Shown here piece by piece: positions 1 through 7,940 of a stretch of DNA of 64,000 nucleotides; the first letter of the stretch is position 1, and each line of letters begins with the position of its first letter. The DNA lies in NCBI GenBank assembly GCA_004298015.1, contig SCSE01000083.1, positions 62,001-126,000 on the forward strand, read 5' to 3'. Source of the DNA: Rhodanobacter sp. (GTDB taxonomy: Bacteria; Pseudomonadota; Gammaproteobacteria; Xanthomonadales; Rhodanobacteraceae). The notes under the pieces were generated by a model, which did no database searches, was not told the DNA's origin, and saw only the letters and a program-made list of their open reading frames with translations. The position numbers and the translations under genes were made by a program.

Positions 1-1065
1 GTACGCAGTTGGGGCCCGGACTGGTGGGTGGATCAATACCGCACAGCGCCGTCGCGCGGCCACGCCCGCTTCGTGCGCCGGCTGCCGTTGCCGGCCAGCG
101 GCATCGCGATCACCGGCATCGCCGGCGAACAGGGTCGCAATCAGGCCCTGATCAGCTACAGCGGCTGGACCATTCCCTCCCGCTGGGCGGCGTACAACGC
201 TGTCTCCGGCAGGCTGAAGACCGTGTTCGCGGTGAAGCCGGCCGCCGACTATGCGCGGATCGAGAGCTACCGGATCGATGGGGTGTCGAAGGACGGCACG
301 CGTATTCCGGTGACCGTACTGGCGCGGCGCGGCATCACCCGCAATGGCCGGCGCCCCACCATCCTGTACAGCTACGGCGGCTTCGACATTCCGGTCCGGC
401 CACACTTCGTCGGCGCCGAGCTGGCGTGGCTGGAGCGTGGCGGCGTGCTCGCCTTCGCCAACATCCGGGGCGGCAACGAGGACGGCGAACGCTGGCATGC
501 GCAGGGTCAGCGGCGGCACAAGCAGAACGTGTTCGATGACTTCCACGCCGCCACCCTGGCGCTGTTTCACAGCCACTGGACCGACCGCGCGCACCTTGGC
601 ATCCTCGGCGGCAGCAACGGCGGCCTGCTGATGGGAGCCTCGCTGGTGCAACACCCCGACGACTACCGCGCGGTGGTGTCGATGGTTGGCATCTACGACA
701 TGATTCGCCATGAGACCCACTTCGACAACGGTGCCTACAATGTCACCGAATACGGCAGCGTCAGCAACCCGGCCCAGTTCAGGGCAACCCTGGCCTACTC
801 GCCGCTGCAACAGGTGAAACCGCGCACCGCCTACCCGGCGGTGCTGATGACCACCGGCGCCAACGACCCCCGGGTGGCACCGTGGCAATCGCGCAAGTTC
901 ACCGCGGCATTGCAGAACGCCACCACCTCGGGGCAACCGATCCTGCTGCTGACCCGAGTCGACGCAGGCCACGGCATTGGTGCCCCGTTCAGCCAGCGGG
1001 TGGGCAATACGGCCATCATGCTGACCTTCTTTGCCCACGAACTGGGGCTGCCGGCGGCGAAATGA
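1..1065 (+). CDS. Prolyl oligopeptidase family serine peptidase (S9), C-terminal part
   Basis: The frame is open from the first base of the window, so this is the 3' part of a longer gene; the first ATG seen (28) is internal. The 354 residues visible are the alpha/beta hydrolase catalytic domain of an S9A prolyl oligopeptidase. The nucleophile motif GGSNGG has its Ser at codon 613-615, the Asp lies in NDPRVAP (865-867) and the His in GHG (970-972), so the triad is complete. Family members cleave after proline in short peptides. The usual N-terminal beta-propeller and any signal peptide would lie upstream of the window, so cell location cannot be judged. The next gene starts 58 bp downstream on the same strand. 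Confidence 0.9.
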   Translation, partial: VRSWGPDWWVDQYRTAPSRGHARFVRRLPLPASGIAITGIAGEQGRNQALISYSGWTIPSRWAAYNAVSGRLKTVFAVKPAADYARIESYRIDGVSKDGTRIPVTVLARRGITRNGRRPTILYSYGGFDIPVRPHFVGAELAWLERGGVLAFANIRGGNEDGERWHAQGQRRHKQNVFDDFHAATLALFHSHWTDRAHLGILGGSNGGLLMGASLVQHPDDYRAVVSMVGIYDMIRHETHFDNGAYNVTEYGSVSNPAQFRATLAYSPLQQVKPRTAYPAVLMTTGANDPRVAPWQSRKFTAALQNATTSGQPILLLTRVDAGHGIGAPFSQRVGNTAIMLTFFAHELGLPAAK

Positions 1066-1123
1066 GCCAGCCCGAACCTCGGCCTCCGGCTTGCTGCCCA
1101 CTTACCCGCCACGGACCCCGCGC

Positions 1124-1801
1124 ATGACCCTGCCCGCCGTCGAACACGAAACTGCCGCCGATCCCGTTTGCAGCATCATCTGGCTGCATGGACTCGGCGC
1201 CGATGGCCACGATTTCGCGCCGATCGTGCCGCAATTGGTGGACAAGACCTGGCCGCCGCTGCGCTTCGTGTTTCCGCATGCGCCGGTACGGCCGGTAACG
1301 ATCAACAACGGCATGTCGATGCGCGCGTGGTATGACATCGCCGCGTTTGACCTCAACGCACGCCAGGACGAAGCGGGCATGCGCGCCTCGATCGCCGAGC
1401 TGGAAACCTTGGTCGCTCGCGAACACAGCCGCGGCGTGCCGAGCGAACGGATCGTGCTGGTCGGCTTCTCGCAAGGCGGCGCGATCGCACTGGCCGGCGG
1501 TCTGCGCCATGTGGAAAAGCTGGCCGGGATCGTCGCGCTGTCCACCTACCTGCCGTTGCAGGCGTCGCTCGCCAGTGAGCGCAGCATGGCGAATGCGTCG
1601 ACGCCGATCTTCTGGGGCCACGGCACGGCCGACCCGGTGGTGGCGCTGCAGCGCGGAATCGACTCGCGCGACCTGCTGCAATCGCTGGATTACACGGTGG
1701 ATTGGCACACATACCCGATGGCGCACGCGGTCTGCGCCGAGGAGATCGCCGCACTGCGCGATTGGCTCGGCCAGCAGCTGAAGCCGTTCACGCCGTCCTG
1801 A
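1124..1801 (+). CDS. Phospholipase/carboxylesterase family alpha/beta hydrolase
   Basis: A 225-residue protein of the usual length for the cytoplasmic carboxylesterase family (EstB-like, related to acyl-protein thioesterases). It has the oxyanion-hole motif LHGLGADG near residue 22, GFSQGG with the nucleophile Ser116, GHGTADPVV with Asp170, and His201 in AHAV, a complete triad. There is no signal peptide. It would hydrolyse short acyl or aryl esters; the natural substrate cannot be told. The ATG at 1124 is chosen because conserved sequence starts soon after it, while the longer frame from 1031 would overlap the peptidase gene upstream. Confidence 0.88.
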   Translation: MTLPAVEHETAADPVCSIIWLHGLGADGHDFAPIVPQLVDKTWPPLRFVFPHAPVRPVTINNGMSMRAWYDIAAFDLNARQDEAGMRASIAELETLVAREHSRGVPSERIVLVGFSQGGAIALAGGLRHVEKLAGIVALSTYLPLQASLASERSMANASTPIFWGHGTADPVVALQRGIDSRDLLQSLDYTVDWHTYPMAHAVCAEEIAALRDWLGQQLKPFTPS

Positions 1802-1832
1802 TCCACCACGCGCATGCGGCATACTTGAGCGC

Positions 1833-2882
1833 ATGCGCGTCCTTCCTGCCGCCCGCGGCCCACGCCGCACCGAACGCAGCCCGCTGCCGGATTTCTGTCG
1901 GCTGCCGGAGCTGTTCGCGCTGTTCATGGTCGGCGCACTGACGACCACGGTGATGTGGCTGGCGCGTGACAGCACCCACGACTGGCCCGCTTACAGCGTC
2001 AGCATGCTGTTCGTGACCTGGCTGATCCTGGTGATCGCGGTCAGTGCATGCAAGCTGCGTCCGTGGCTGCAACGCCTGCCGGCGCACCTGCCGTATGTCG
2101 GCGTGTGGCTGCTGATCGTGCTGGTCGTCACCGTCACCAGCGTGCTCGCGCGCTGGTTCGACCTGGCGCTGCAGATGCAATTGATCAACACCGGCATGCT
2201 CGGCTTCGTACGCGACAACGTGATCATCGCAGCCCTGCTCGGCGCTGCCATGCTGCGCTATTTCTACGTGCTGACGCAGTGGCAGATGCGCCTGGCTGCC
2301 GTCACCGGGGCCCAGCTCGAAGCGCTGCAGGCGCGCATCCGGCCGCATTTCCTGTTCAACAGCATGAATACCGTGGCCGCGTTGATCCGGGTCGATCCGG
2401 CTGCAGCCGAACGCACCGTGGAGGATCTGTCCGAACTGTTTCGTGCCGCACTGGGCCAGCATGACACCGGCGACGGCACGCTGGCGGAGGAGTTGGCGTT
2501 GATCGAGCGCTACCTCGCGATCGAGCAGCTGCGACTGGGCGAACGCCTGCGCGTGCGGCGCGACTTGCAGACGCTGCCGACGGACTTCCCGTTGCCGCGC
2601 CTGCTGCTGCAACCGCTGGTGGAAAATGCGGTACGTCACGGCATCCAGCCGCTGCGCGCGGGCGGCGAGATCATCCTGCGCGGCGACCGGGTCGGCAGCG
2701 GTATCCGTATCGAGATCACCAACCCGCTGCCCGCCACGCCGGCCCGTGGCGGCAACGGTCATGGCCTGGACAATGTGCGCCAGCGCATCGCTTACCGCTA
2801 TGGACCCAAGGCCTCGGTCGACGCCGGCCCGCAGGACGACCTTTTCGTCGTTCGCTTGCATCTGCCCGGGGCAAACGGCTGA
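1833..2882 (+). CDS. algZ: LytS/AlgZ-type membrane sensor histidine kinase
   Basis: A 349-residue sensor kinase of the AlgZ/LytS (His_kinase) class. Four hydrophobic segments lie at about residues 27-44, 56-72, 88-106 and 128-145. The phosphoacceptor motif RPHFLFNSMNT follows (His172), then the N-box region LLLQPLVENAVRHG near 255 and a glycine-rich ATP lid with NGHGLDNV near 303. It has no separate DHp helix pair and no PAS domain, as is normal for this class. Its stop overlaps the start of the response regulator (TGATG at 2880-2884), so the two are translationally coupled. In pseudomonads and xanthomonads AlgZ/AlgR controls pili, motility or exopolysaccharide; what it controls here is not shown by the sequence. 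Confidence 0.88.
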   Translation: MRVLPAARGPRRTERSPLPDFCRLPELFALFMVGALTTTVMWLARDSTHDWPAYSVSMLFVTWLILVIAVSACKLRPWLQRLPAHLPYVGVWLLIVLVVTVTSVLARWFDLALQMQLINTGMLGFVRDNVIIAALLGAAMLRYFYVLTQWQMRLAAVTGAQLEALQARIRPHFLFNSMNTVAALIRVDPAAAERTVEDLSELFRAALGQHDTGDGTLAEELALIERYLAIEQLRLGERLRVRRDLQTLPTDFPLPRLLLQPLVENAVRHGIQPLRAGGEIILRGDRVGSGIRIEITNPLPATPARGGNGHGLDNVRQRIAYRYGPKASVDAGPQDDLFVVRLHLPGANG

Positions 2883-3586
2883 TGCGCGTGCTGATCGTCG
2901 ACGACGAGCCGCTGGCAAGGGCACGGCTGGCGGCCTTGCTGGGCGAGTGCGACGGCATCGAGATCGTCGATAGCATCGGCGATGGCGAAGCCGCGCTGGT
3001 GGCGATCAACCAGCAAAATCCGGATTTGCTGCTGCTGGACATCAACATGCCCGGTCTCGACGGCACCACCGTTGCCGCGCGGCTGGCCGGCAAGGCACGG
3101 CCGCAGGTGATTTTCTGCACCGCCTACGAAGGGCATGCGGTAGAGGCCTTCGAACTGGGCGCGGTCGACTACCTGCTCAAGCCGGTGCGGCTGGAACGTT
3201 TGCGCGAGGCGCTGCAGCGCGCGCAGCGGCGGCTCGATGACGCGCCGCGCGAGGCCGCCGTGTGGCTGTACGGCCGACTAGGCGGCGAGGCCGTCCGTAT
3301 CGCGTTGGACGAAGTGATCTGCCTGATCGCCGAGGAAAAATACGTCCTGGTGGAACACGCCGGGGGGGAGCTGTTGATCGAGGAATCCCTGCGCCAGCTG
3401 GAAGACGCCCACCCGGAGCAATGGATCCGCCTGCACCGCAACTGCCTGGCACCGCGGGGCCGCCTGCTCGGCCTGAAAACCCTCGACGACGGGCGCGTAC
3501 TGGCCCGGCTCGACGGCACCGACAACACGCCCGAAGTCAGTCGTCGCAACCTCCCAGCCGTGCGCAAGCTACTGCGTCTTGGCTGA
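2882..3586 (+). CDS. algR: LytTR-family response regulator (AlgR-like)
   Basis: A 234-residue response regulator. The receiver domain (about 1-115) has the acidic pair DDE at 7-9, phosphoacceptor Asp53 in LLDINMPG and the conserved Lys100 in YLLKP. A LytTR DNA-binding domain covers about residues 135-232, with the typical YVLVEHAGGELLIEESL and WIRLHRNCL stretches. It is the cognate partner of the kinase whose gene ends one base into this start codon. In Pseudomonas and many Xanthomonadaceae algR is followed by hemC; here a long inverted repeat and a small membrane protein gene follow instead. Confidence 0.9.
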   Translation: MRVLIVDDEPLARARLAALLGECDGIEIVDSIGDGEAALVAINQQNPDLLLLDINMPGLDGTTVAARLAGKARPQVIFCTAYEGHAVEAFELGAVDYLLKPVRLERLREALQRAQRRLDDAPREAAVWLYGRLGGEAVRIALDEVICLIAEEKYVLVEHAGGELLIEESLRQLEDAHPEQWIRLHRNCLAPRGRLLGLKTLDDGRVLARLDGTDNTPEVSRRNLPAVRKLLRLG

Positions 3587-3675
3587 AAGCCTGAAAAAAT
3601 TTCCCGCCTGCAGCACCCGCCGACACAAACGCTCGGCGACCTTTTCGCTGACGGCGTTCGATAGTTTCGAGCGTC

Positions 3676-3738
3676 CCGGCCGCCGTCAAGCACAGGCCAG
3701 GGGTCTGCGACTGCTGGCCCGCGCTTGACGGCGGCCGG
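3676..3738. repeat. Perfect 16-bp inverted repeat (large stem-loop) after algR
   Basis: The arm at 3676-3691 (CCGGCCGCCGTCAAGC) is the exact reverse complement of 3723-3738. The 31-base loop holds a second pairing, GGCCAG (3695-3700) with CTGGCC (3714-3719), so the whole can fold as one long hairpin. No T-run follows on either side, so it does not look like an ordinary intrinsic terminator. It lies 90 bp after algR and about the same distance before the next gene. It could be an mRNA-stabilising or processing hairpin, or a protein-binding palindrome. Confidence 0.8.
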
Positions 3739-3826
3739 ATGGAGGCAGAGCATCGACAGCGTCCACTGTGACCGGACCCGCCTCGCTTCCGGTCTCGACG
3801 CCCCTGTTTTCCACGGAGTCGATTCC

Positions 3827-3997
3827 ATGAGATATCTCGTCACGTTCGCCTGCCTGCTCGCAGCGTTGGGTTTTTACGCGGCCGGCATGGCCACCGGCAT
3901 CGTGCTTTTTGCCGGCGTCGGTGTGCTCGCCGAAGGCACGTTCTGGTACCGGCTGTTCCGTCGCAAACGTCGACAGGTGTGCGGCCCGGCACGTTAA
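3827..3997 (+). CDS. Small two-helix membrane protein, unknown function
   Basis: A 56-residue protein with two hydrophobic segments (about residues 3-20 and 22-38) separated by a short turn, then a strongly basic C-terminal tail (RLFRRKRRQ). It is probably an inner-membrane protein with the tail in the cytoplasm. The ATG at 3827 is preferred over an in-frame ATG at 3725 because GGAG lies at 3814-3817, the protein then starts with the first helix, and the longer form would run into the inverted repeat upstream. I recognise no family. Confidence 0.6.
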   Translation: MRYLVTFACLLAALGFYAAGMATGIVLFAGVGVLAEGTFWYRLFRRKRRQVCGPAR

Positions 3998-4144
3998 TTG
4001 TCGTACTCAGGGCAAGGTGCTCAAGCCATGCCAGCGCCGCACGATGCGCCACGGCGGTGGCATGGCACGACGCATTCCATCACACGCCGGCGCACCGCCA
4101 TCAGGCATTCCCGGACCTCGCGTCCGACGATTGGGAGATCCATC

Positions 4145-4465
4145 ATGATCAAGGTCAGTGTGATGTACGCAAATACGCCAGGCGCCCGTTTTGACCATGC
4201 GTATTACCGCGACAAGCATATGCCGCTGCTCAAGCAGCGAATGGGCGATGCATGCCTCTATTACACCGTCGACAAGGGACTCGCTGGCGGCGCGCCGGGA
4301 GAACCGGCGATCTATATCGGGATGTGCCACATTTTCTGCGATTCGGTCGAATCGTTTCAGGCCGCATTCGACCCGCATGCCAAGGAGATCATGGACGACA
4401 TACCCAACTACACCGACCTCAAGCCAACCCTGCAGATCAGCGAAGTGGTGGTGGGTCGCGCCTGA
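4145..4465 (+). CDS. EthD family protein
   Basis: A 106-residue protein of the EthD family, small dimeric alpha/beta-barrel (ferredoxin-like) proteins. The features are IKVSVMYAN at the start, the YYRDKHMPLL motif near residue 21 with the family's conserved His, and a C-terminal strand PTLQISEVVVG. EthD was named for its need in ethyl tert-butyl ether breakdown, but most relatives have no known function. The ATG at 4145 gives the normal family length; ATGs further upstream would add unrelated arginine-rich sequence. It is alone on its strand and followed by a repeat element. Confidence 0.82.
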   Translation: MIKVSVMYANTPGARFDHAYYRDKHMPLLKQRMGDACLYYTVDKGLAGGAPGEPAIYIGMCHIFCDSVESFQAAFDPHAKEIMDDIPNYTDLKPTLQISEVVVGRA

Positions 4466-4494
4466 ATCGGTGGCCAAACGTGCAACCCACACCA

Positions 4495-4658
4495 GGCGGC
4501 TGTCGGGCTTTGGCGGTCGCGGCGGAATGTGGCTGCGCGAGGACAGATTTTCGACGATTCGCCAGCCGATAGTCGTTCTATCGGCCAATAAACGGCGGAA
4601 ATTATGGACCGCGCAGGCCGATTTACAGCCGATTCTTCATAAGTCCGACAGGCTCCTA
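4495..4658. repeat. Palindromic intergenic repeat element, copy 1
   Basis: The core at 4543-4658 matches 6269-6383 with six substitutions and one single-base gap over 116 bases. It contains a hairpin (GCCGATAG at 4565-4572, loop TCGTT, CTATCGGC at 4578-4585). It ends in CATAAGTCCGACAGGCTCCTA, whose inverted form is recognisable but diverged at the left end (GGCTGTCGGGCTTTGG near 4496). It fills the gap between two convergent genes. The TAG stop codon of the cytochrome gene (4656-4658, minus strand) is its last three bases. It encodes no protein and looks like a non-autonomous, REP-like or miniature transposable element. Confidence 0.8.
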
Positions 4659-5117
4659 ACGACCCATATCCATCGGCTTGCCTTGGGACAGCGAGGTGAG
4701 ATAGCTGACCAGCTCTGTCATGGTCACGCTGTCGGGTGCCGGAGGCTTGCCGCCCAGGGCGCCGGTCACGCAGGCCCGGATCTGATCCTGCAAGGTGATG
4801 ACGTGGCCGGCCCGGGCGTTGTAGCGCGGAAAGTGCGTGGCGGCGGCATCCAGGCTCGGAAAATGGCCACCGTTCGGGGTCATGGTCGGCCCCTGTCCCG
4901 CTGCGGTATGGCAGGACGAACAGGTCTTGCCGTTGCCGCCGAAGGTGTCGTGGAGAAAGCTCTGCCTGCCGGCAGCAACGGCTTTGGCGATCGGACCACT
5001 GAGCGCGGTCGGCGCCGCCGACGCCATACTCCATCCGCCAAGGCCGGCAAGCAGTATGCCGCCCAGCAGCAGCCCACGACGACGGCCCAGCGTCAATCCT
5101 GCAGATAATCGAAGCAT
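4656..5117 (-). CDS. Periplasmic c-type cytochrome, single haem
   Basis: A 153-residue protein with a signal peptide (residues 1-35, twin-Arg-like GRRRG start, hydrophobic 17-30, cut near ASA-AP) and one haem c site CSSCH (residues 66-70). The flanking sequence GRQSFL...GKTCSSCH and a C-terminal helix of the MTELVSYLTSLSQG type recall small cytochromes of the SoxX/SoxA/thiosulfate dehydrogenase group. The Met near the end could be the distal haem ligand. It probably carries electrons in the periplasm; the partner is unknown and no sox genes are nearby. The ATG at 5117 has GGAGAG about 5-10 bases upstream, while the longer frame lacks an exported start. Confidence 0.82.
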   Translation of the reverse strand: MLRLSAGLTLGRRRGLLLGGILLAGLGGWSMASAAPTALSGPIAKAVAAGRQSFLHDTFGGNGKTCSSCHTAAGQGPTMTPNGGHFPSLDAAATHFPRYNARAGHVITLQDQIRACVTGALGGKPPAPDSVTMTELVSYLTSLSQGKPMDMGR

Positions 5118-5270
5118 TTCAGTCTCTCCTTCAGCGAAAACCCATGGCCAGGATGCGGCCAAAGCCCTGGGCACGCACCACGCCATGCCGAGGGGTTCGG
5201 CCCATCATCTCGCTTGACCTTCGTGAACGCAAAGCCGGCCCGCCACGACCTCACCTTGCGACGCGAAGGG

Positions 5271-6176
5271 CTATTCCGACTTGATCGCGTGACCACCGAA
5301 TTCGTTGCGCATCGCCGACAGCAGTTTGTCGGAGAATGAATCGGCGTCGCGCGAGCGGAAGCGTTCCATCAAGGCCAGCGTGATCACCGGCGCCGGTACG
5401 CTGAGTTCGATCGCCGCGTCCACGGTCCAGCGGCCTTCGCCGGAGTCGGGCACGTAGGGGGCGATGCCGTCGAGGTCGGGATTCTTGCCCAGTGCGTCGG
5501 TGGTCAGCTCCAGCAGCCACGAGCGCACCACGCTGCCATAGCGCCAGATCTCACCGACCTGTTGCAGGTCGAGGTCGAACTCCTGCTTGTGGCGGAGGAT
5601 CGAGAAGCCTTCGGCATAAGCCTGCATCAGCCCATATTCGATACCGTTGTGGACCATCTTGGTGAAATGGCCGGAGCCCACCGGACCAACCCGTCCCCAA
5701 CCCTTGTCCTTGCCCGGCGCCAGCGTCTCGAAGAGCGGCTTGAGCGCATCGACGACCTTCGCCTCGCCACCGACCATCATGCTGTAGCCCTCCTTCAGTC
5801 CCCACACGCCGCCACTGGTGCCACAGTCGACGTAGTTGAGTCCGTTACCCGCGTACTTCTCGGCGTGGCGCAAGGTGTCCTTGTAGTTGGAATTGCCGCC
5901 ATCGACCACGGTATCGCCTTTTTCCAGCAACGGCAGCAGCGCGTCGACGGTGGCGTCGGTGATCTTGCCCGAAGGCACCATCATCCACAGCACACGCGGG
6001 GCGGGCAGCGCCTTGACCAGCGCGCTCAACGAATCCGCTGCATCGACACCCTTGGCTTGCACGGCCTTGCGCGCGTCTGCGTTGGGGTCGAAACCGCTGA
6101 CCTGATGACCACCTTGCTGCAGCCGTTGCGCCATGTTGGCGCCCATCTTGCCCAGACCGATCATGCCGAGTTTCAT
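5271..6176 (-). CDS. gnd: 6-phosphogluconate dehydrogenase, decarboxylating (short form)
   Basis: A 301-residue enzyme of the short (GndA/YqeC-type) 6-phosphogluconate dehydrogenase family, which is often NAD-preferring. It oxidises 6-phosphogluconate to ribulose 5-phosphate and CO2. The N-terminal Rossmann motif is GLGKMGANMA (8-17), followed by MVPSG, the substrate loop DGGNSNYKDT near 97-106, GTSGGVWG near 124, and KMVHNGIEYG with the catalytic Lys near 174. The start has GGAG 10 bases upstream. It gives the oxidative pentose phosphate branch that competes with the edd-eda pathway encoded 17 kb away. Confidence 0.95.
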   Translation of the reverse strand: MKLGMIGLGKMGANMAQRLQQGGHQVSGFDPNADARKAVQAKGVDAADSLSALVKALPAPRVLWMMVPSGKITDATVDALLPLLEKGDTVVDGGNSNYKDTLRHAEKYAGNGLNYVDCGTSGGVWGLKEGYSMMVGGEAKVVDALKPLFETLAPGKDKGWGRVGPVGSGHFTKMVHNGIEYGLMQAYAEGFSILRHKQEFDLDLQQVGEIWRYGSVVRSWLLELTTDALGKNPDLDGIAPYVPDSGEGRWTVDAAIELSVPAPVITLALMERFRSRDADSFSDKLLSAMRNEFGGHAIKSE

Positions 6177-6215
6177 TGCGTTGACTCCGTAGCGGGAAAT
6201 CGATGACCCGGCGCA

Positions 6216-6385
6216 CTAGGCGCCTGTCGGACTTATAGAATCGAAAGCGAAAATTTGCCTGAGCGAGAACAGATTTTCGACGATTCGCCGGCCGATAGTC
6301 GCTCTATCGGCCAAGAAACGGCGGAAATATGGACCGCGCAGGCAGATTTGCAGTCGATTCTTCATAAGTCCGACAGGCTCCTAGC
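6216..6385. repeat. Palindromic intergenic repeat element, copy 2
   Basis: This second copy has intact inverted ends: GCCTGTCGGACTTATAGAATCG (from 6222) at the left and CGATTCTTCATAAGTCCGACAGGC (to 6378) at the right, pairing over about 20 bases. Inside is a perfect 9-bp hairpin, GGCCGATAG (6290-6298), loop TCGCT, CTATCGGCC (6304-6312). The right half is about 94% identical to copy 1. It fills the gap between gnd and the next gene on the minus strand, and its right end encodes the last six residues and the stop of that gene. Confidence 0.82.
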
Positions 6386-7753
6386 GCCAGGTATGTTTGG
6401 ATCCGTTGCTGTCTGGGACCGGCTCTTGTACGCGGCGTTCAACCAGCCGCCGTCGAAGCCGGCCCGGTGCAAGCCATCGACGATCCAGCGGCAGCCGCGC
6501 ATCAGCTCCCACAGCATGCCACTGCGATGGTTTTCCACCATCAGCAGGATCGGCCCCAGGTTGAGTCCGAAAAAGCACGGCGAAACCCAGTCCTCACCAG
6601 CACTGTCTTCCGATGCGTTGACCCAGGTCTTGTTGAAGCTGGCCTTGAAGCCGTAGGGGTGTTGATCGTGCAGCTGCAAACTGTGGATGAAATGGTGCAC
6701 CGTCGGCAACACGATCTCCGGCGCAAACGGCAGCGATGCCACCACCGCCCACGGCGCCAACGTGCCGTCGTCGATGCCATACGGCGCGCCGCGCCCCTCG
6801 TAGTTGTAGAACTGCCGCTGGACACCCTCGATCTTGCGGGTTGCCAGGCCCGGGCCGTCGCTGGCGCTGATGCCCCAGCAGTTCGCCGCATAACATTTGA
6901 AGCCGAGGGGATTGTCGATCGCATAGCGCTGCTGGACCTGCGCCGCACGTCGACTGTTTTCGAAATAGTCGATGCCCTTGTCACGCATGAAGGCATCCTG
7001 AATGCCACGGAAATCGACCCACACGTGCGACAGTTGGTGCGTGAACAAGGGGCCTGCGTACAGATAGTCGATGTCGTAGCAGCGTTTCCATTCGTAGGTG
7101 GATGCCCACGCCGCATAGGCCTTCGGTGGCAGCGGGTGGGTTGGCGAACCGAGCGCCAACAGGTACAGCAACAGACCCTCGTCGTAACCCTGCCACTGGT
7201 GCGGAATGAAGCCGCTTTCCGGCTTCCAGCCATGGCCGATGGTGCCGTCGGCGGATTGCGCCCATGCCCAGTCGGCGCGGCGATAAAGCATGTCGGCAAG
7301 TTCACGGATCTCGCGCTGGGCGGCGGTGTCGTCGTTGAAGTACATCGCCGCGGTCAACATGCCGGCAAACAGCAGCGCACTGTCGATGGTGGACAATTCG
7401 CACTGCCAGGCGCGCCGGCCGCTCTGCATGTCGAGAAAATGGTAGTAGAAGCCGCGATAACCGGTGGCGTCCGGCTCGCTGCCCTGCGGGCTGTCGCGGA
7501 AGAAACGTAGCGTGGTGAGGGTGCGCTTTATCGCCGCATCGCGTGTCATCAGGCCTCGCTCGACCGCGACAGGGTAGCTGCTCAGTGCCAGGCCGGTCGC
7601 CGCAATGCTGGCCGGCCAGTTACGCGCCGTCTTGTCGGCGACCAGGCCGTTGTGCTGGTTTGTCTCGTACTGGAAGTAGGCAAACGCCTTGTTCTGCAGA
7701 TGCTGCAACTGCGGACCGGATTGACGCAGGTGACCGAGCGAATGGGAACGCAT
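6362..7753 (-). CDS. Glucoamylase-domain glycoside hydrolase (GH144-like, possible beta-1,2-glucanase)
   Basis: The protein has 463 residues from the ATG at 7753; in-frame ATGs upstream (7795, 7909) would add sequence unlike the family. It matches the 'glucoamylase' (alpha/alpha)6-barrel family that includes GH144 endo-beta-1,2-glucanases. Features are LQNKAFAYFQYETNQHNGLVADK at the start (hallmark of the family), GFYYHFLD, WKPESGFIPHQWQGYDEG, and the C-terminal GFKASFN and GPILLMVENHRSG. There is no clear signal peptide. It is divergent from a GH94 NdvB-like gene, which supports a role in beta-1,2-glucan metabolism, but the substrate is inferred. The last six residues (RSLSDL) and the stop come from the adjoining repeat element. 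Confidence 0.8.
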   Translation of the reverse strand: MRSHSLGHLRQSGPQLQHLQNKAFAYFQYETNQHNGLVADKTARNWPASIAATGLALSSYPVAVERGLMTRDAAIKRTLTTLRFFRDSPQGSEPDATGYRGFYYHFLDMQSGRRAWQCELSTIDSALLFAGMLTAAMYFNDDTAAQREIRELADMLYRRADWAWAQSADGTIGHGWKPESGFIPHQWQGYDEGLLLYLLALGSPTHPLPPKAYAAWASTYEWKRCYDIDYLYAGPLFTHQLSHVWVDFRGIQDAFMRDKGIDYFENSRRAAQVQQRYAIDNPLGFKCYAANCWGISASDGPGLATRKIEGVQRQFYNYEGRGAPYGIDDGTLAPWAVVASLPFAPEIVLPTVHHFIHSLQLHDQHPYGFKASFNKTWVNASEDSAGEDWVSPCFFGLNLGPILLMVENHRSGMLWELMRGCRWIVDGLHRAGFDGGWLNAAYKSRSQTATDPNIPGARSLSDL

Positions 7754-7940
7754 GATCTCATCGTGATGGCTTGTAAAAAAGCCGGCAGGGTACATCTGCC
7801 ACGACGCACCGCCGGAGAACCTGTAGCCGCTGCATCGTACTCCAAGCCAGGGTGAAGCCGAGGTGGAGTAGCTCCGATCTTGACGCGATGCATGCCTTGG
7901 CCGGCGCATGCTGTGATTTTATGCCAAGGCACACTTTTCC
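7754..7940. promoter_or_regulatory. Divergent promoter region between the GH144-like and GH94 genes
   Basis: These 187 bases separate two divergently transcribed glucan-related genes and must hold both promoters if the chosen starts are right. I could not identify convincing -35/-10 boxes or an operator palindrome. Confidence 0.35.

Noticed and set aside
1788-2924. A 378-codon minus-strand frame opposite algZ
   Set aside because: Shadow of the kinase gene; Gln/Arg/His-rich with no motif.
4600-4660. Similar peptides (WTAQADLQ.ILHKSDRLL) read from both copies of the repeat element
   Set aside because: They are a by-product of the DNA repeat. There is no consistent start or binding site, and the frame is interrupted differently in each copy.
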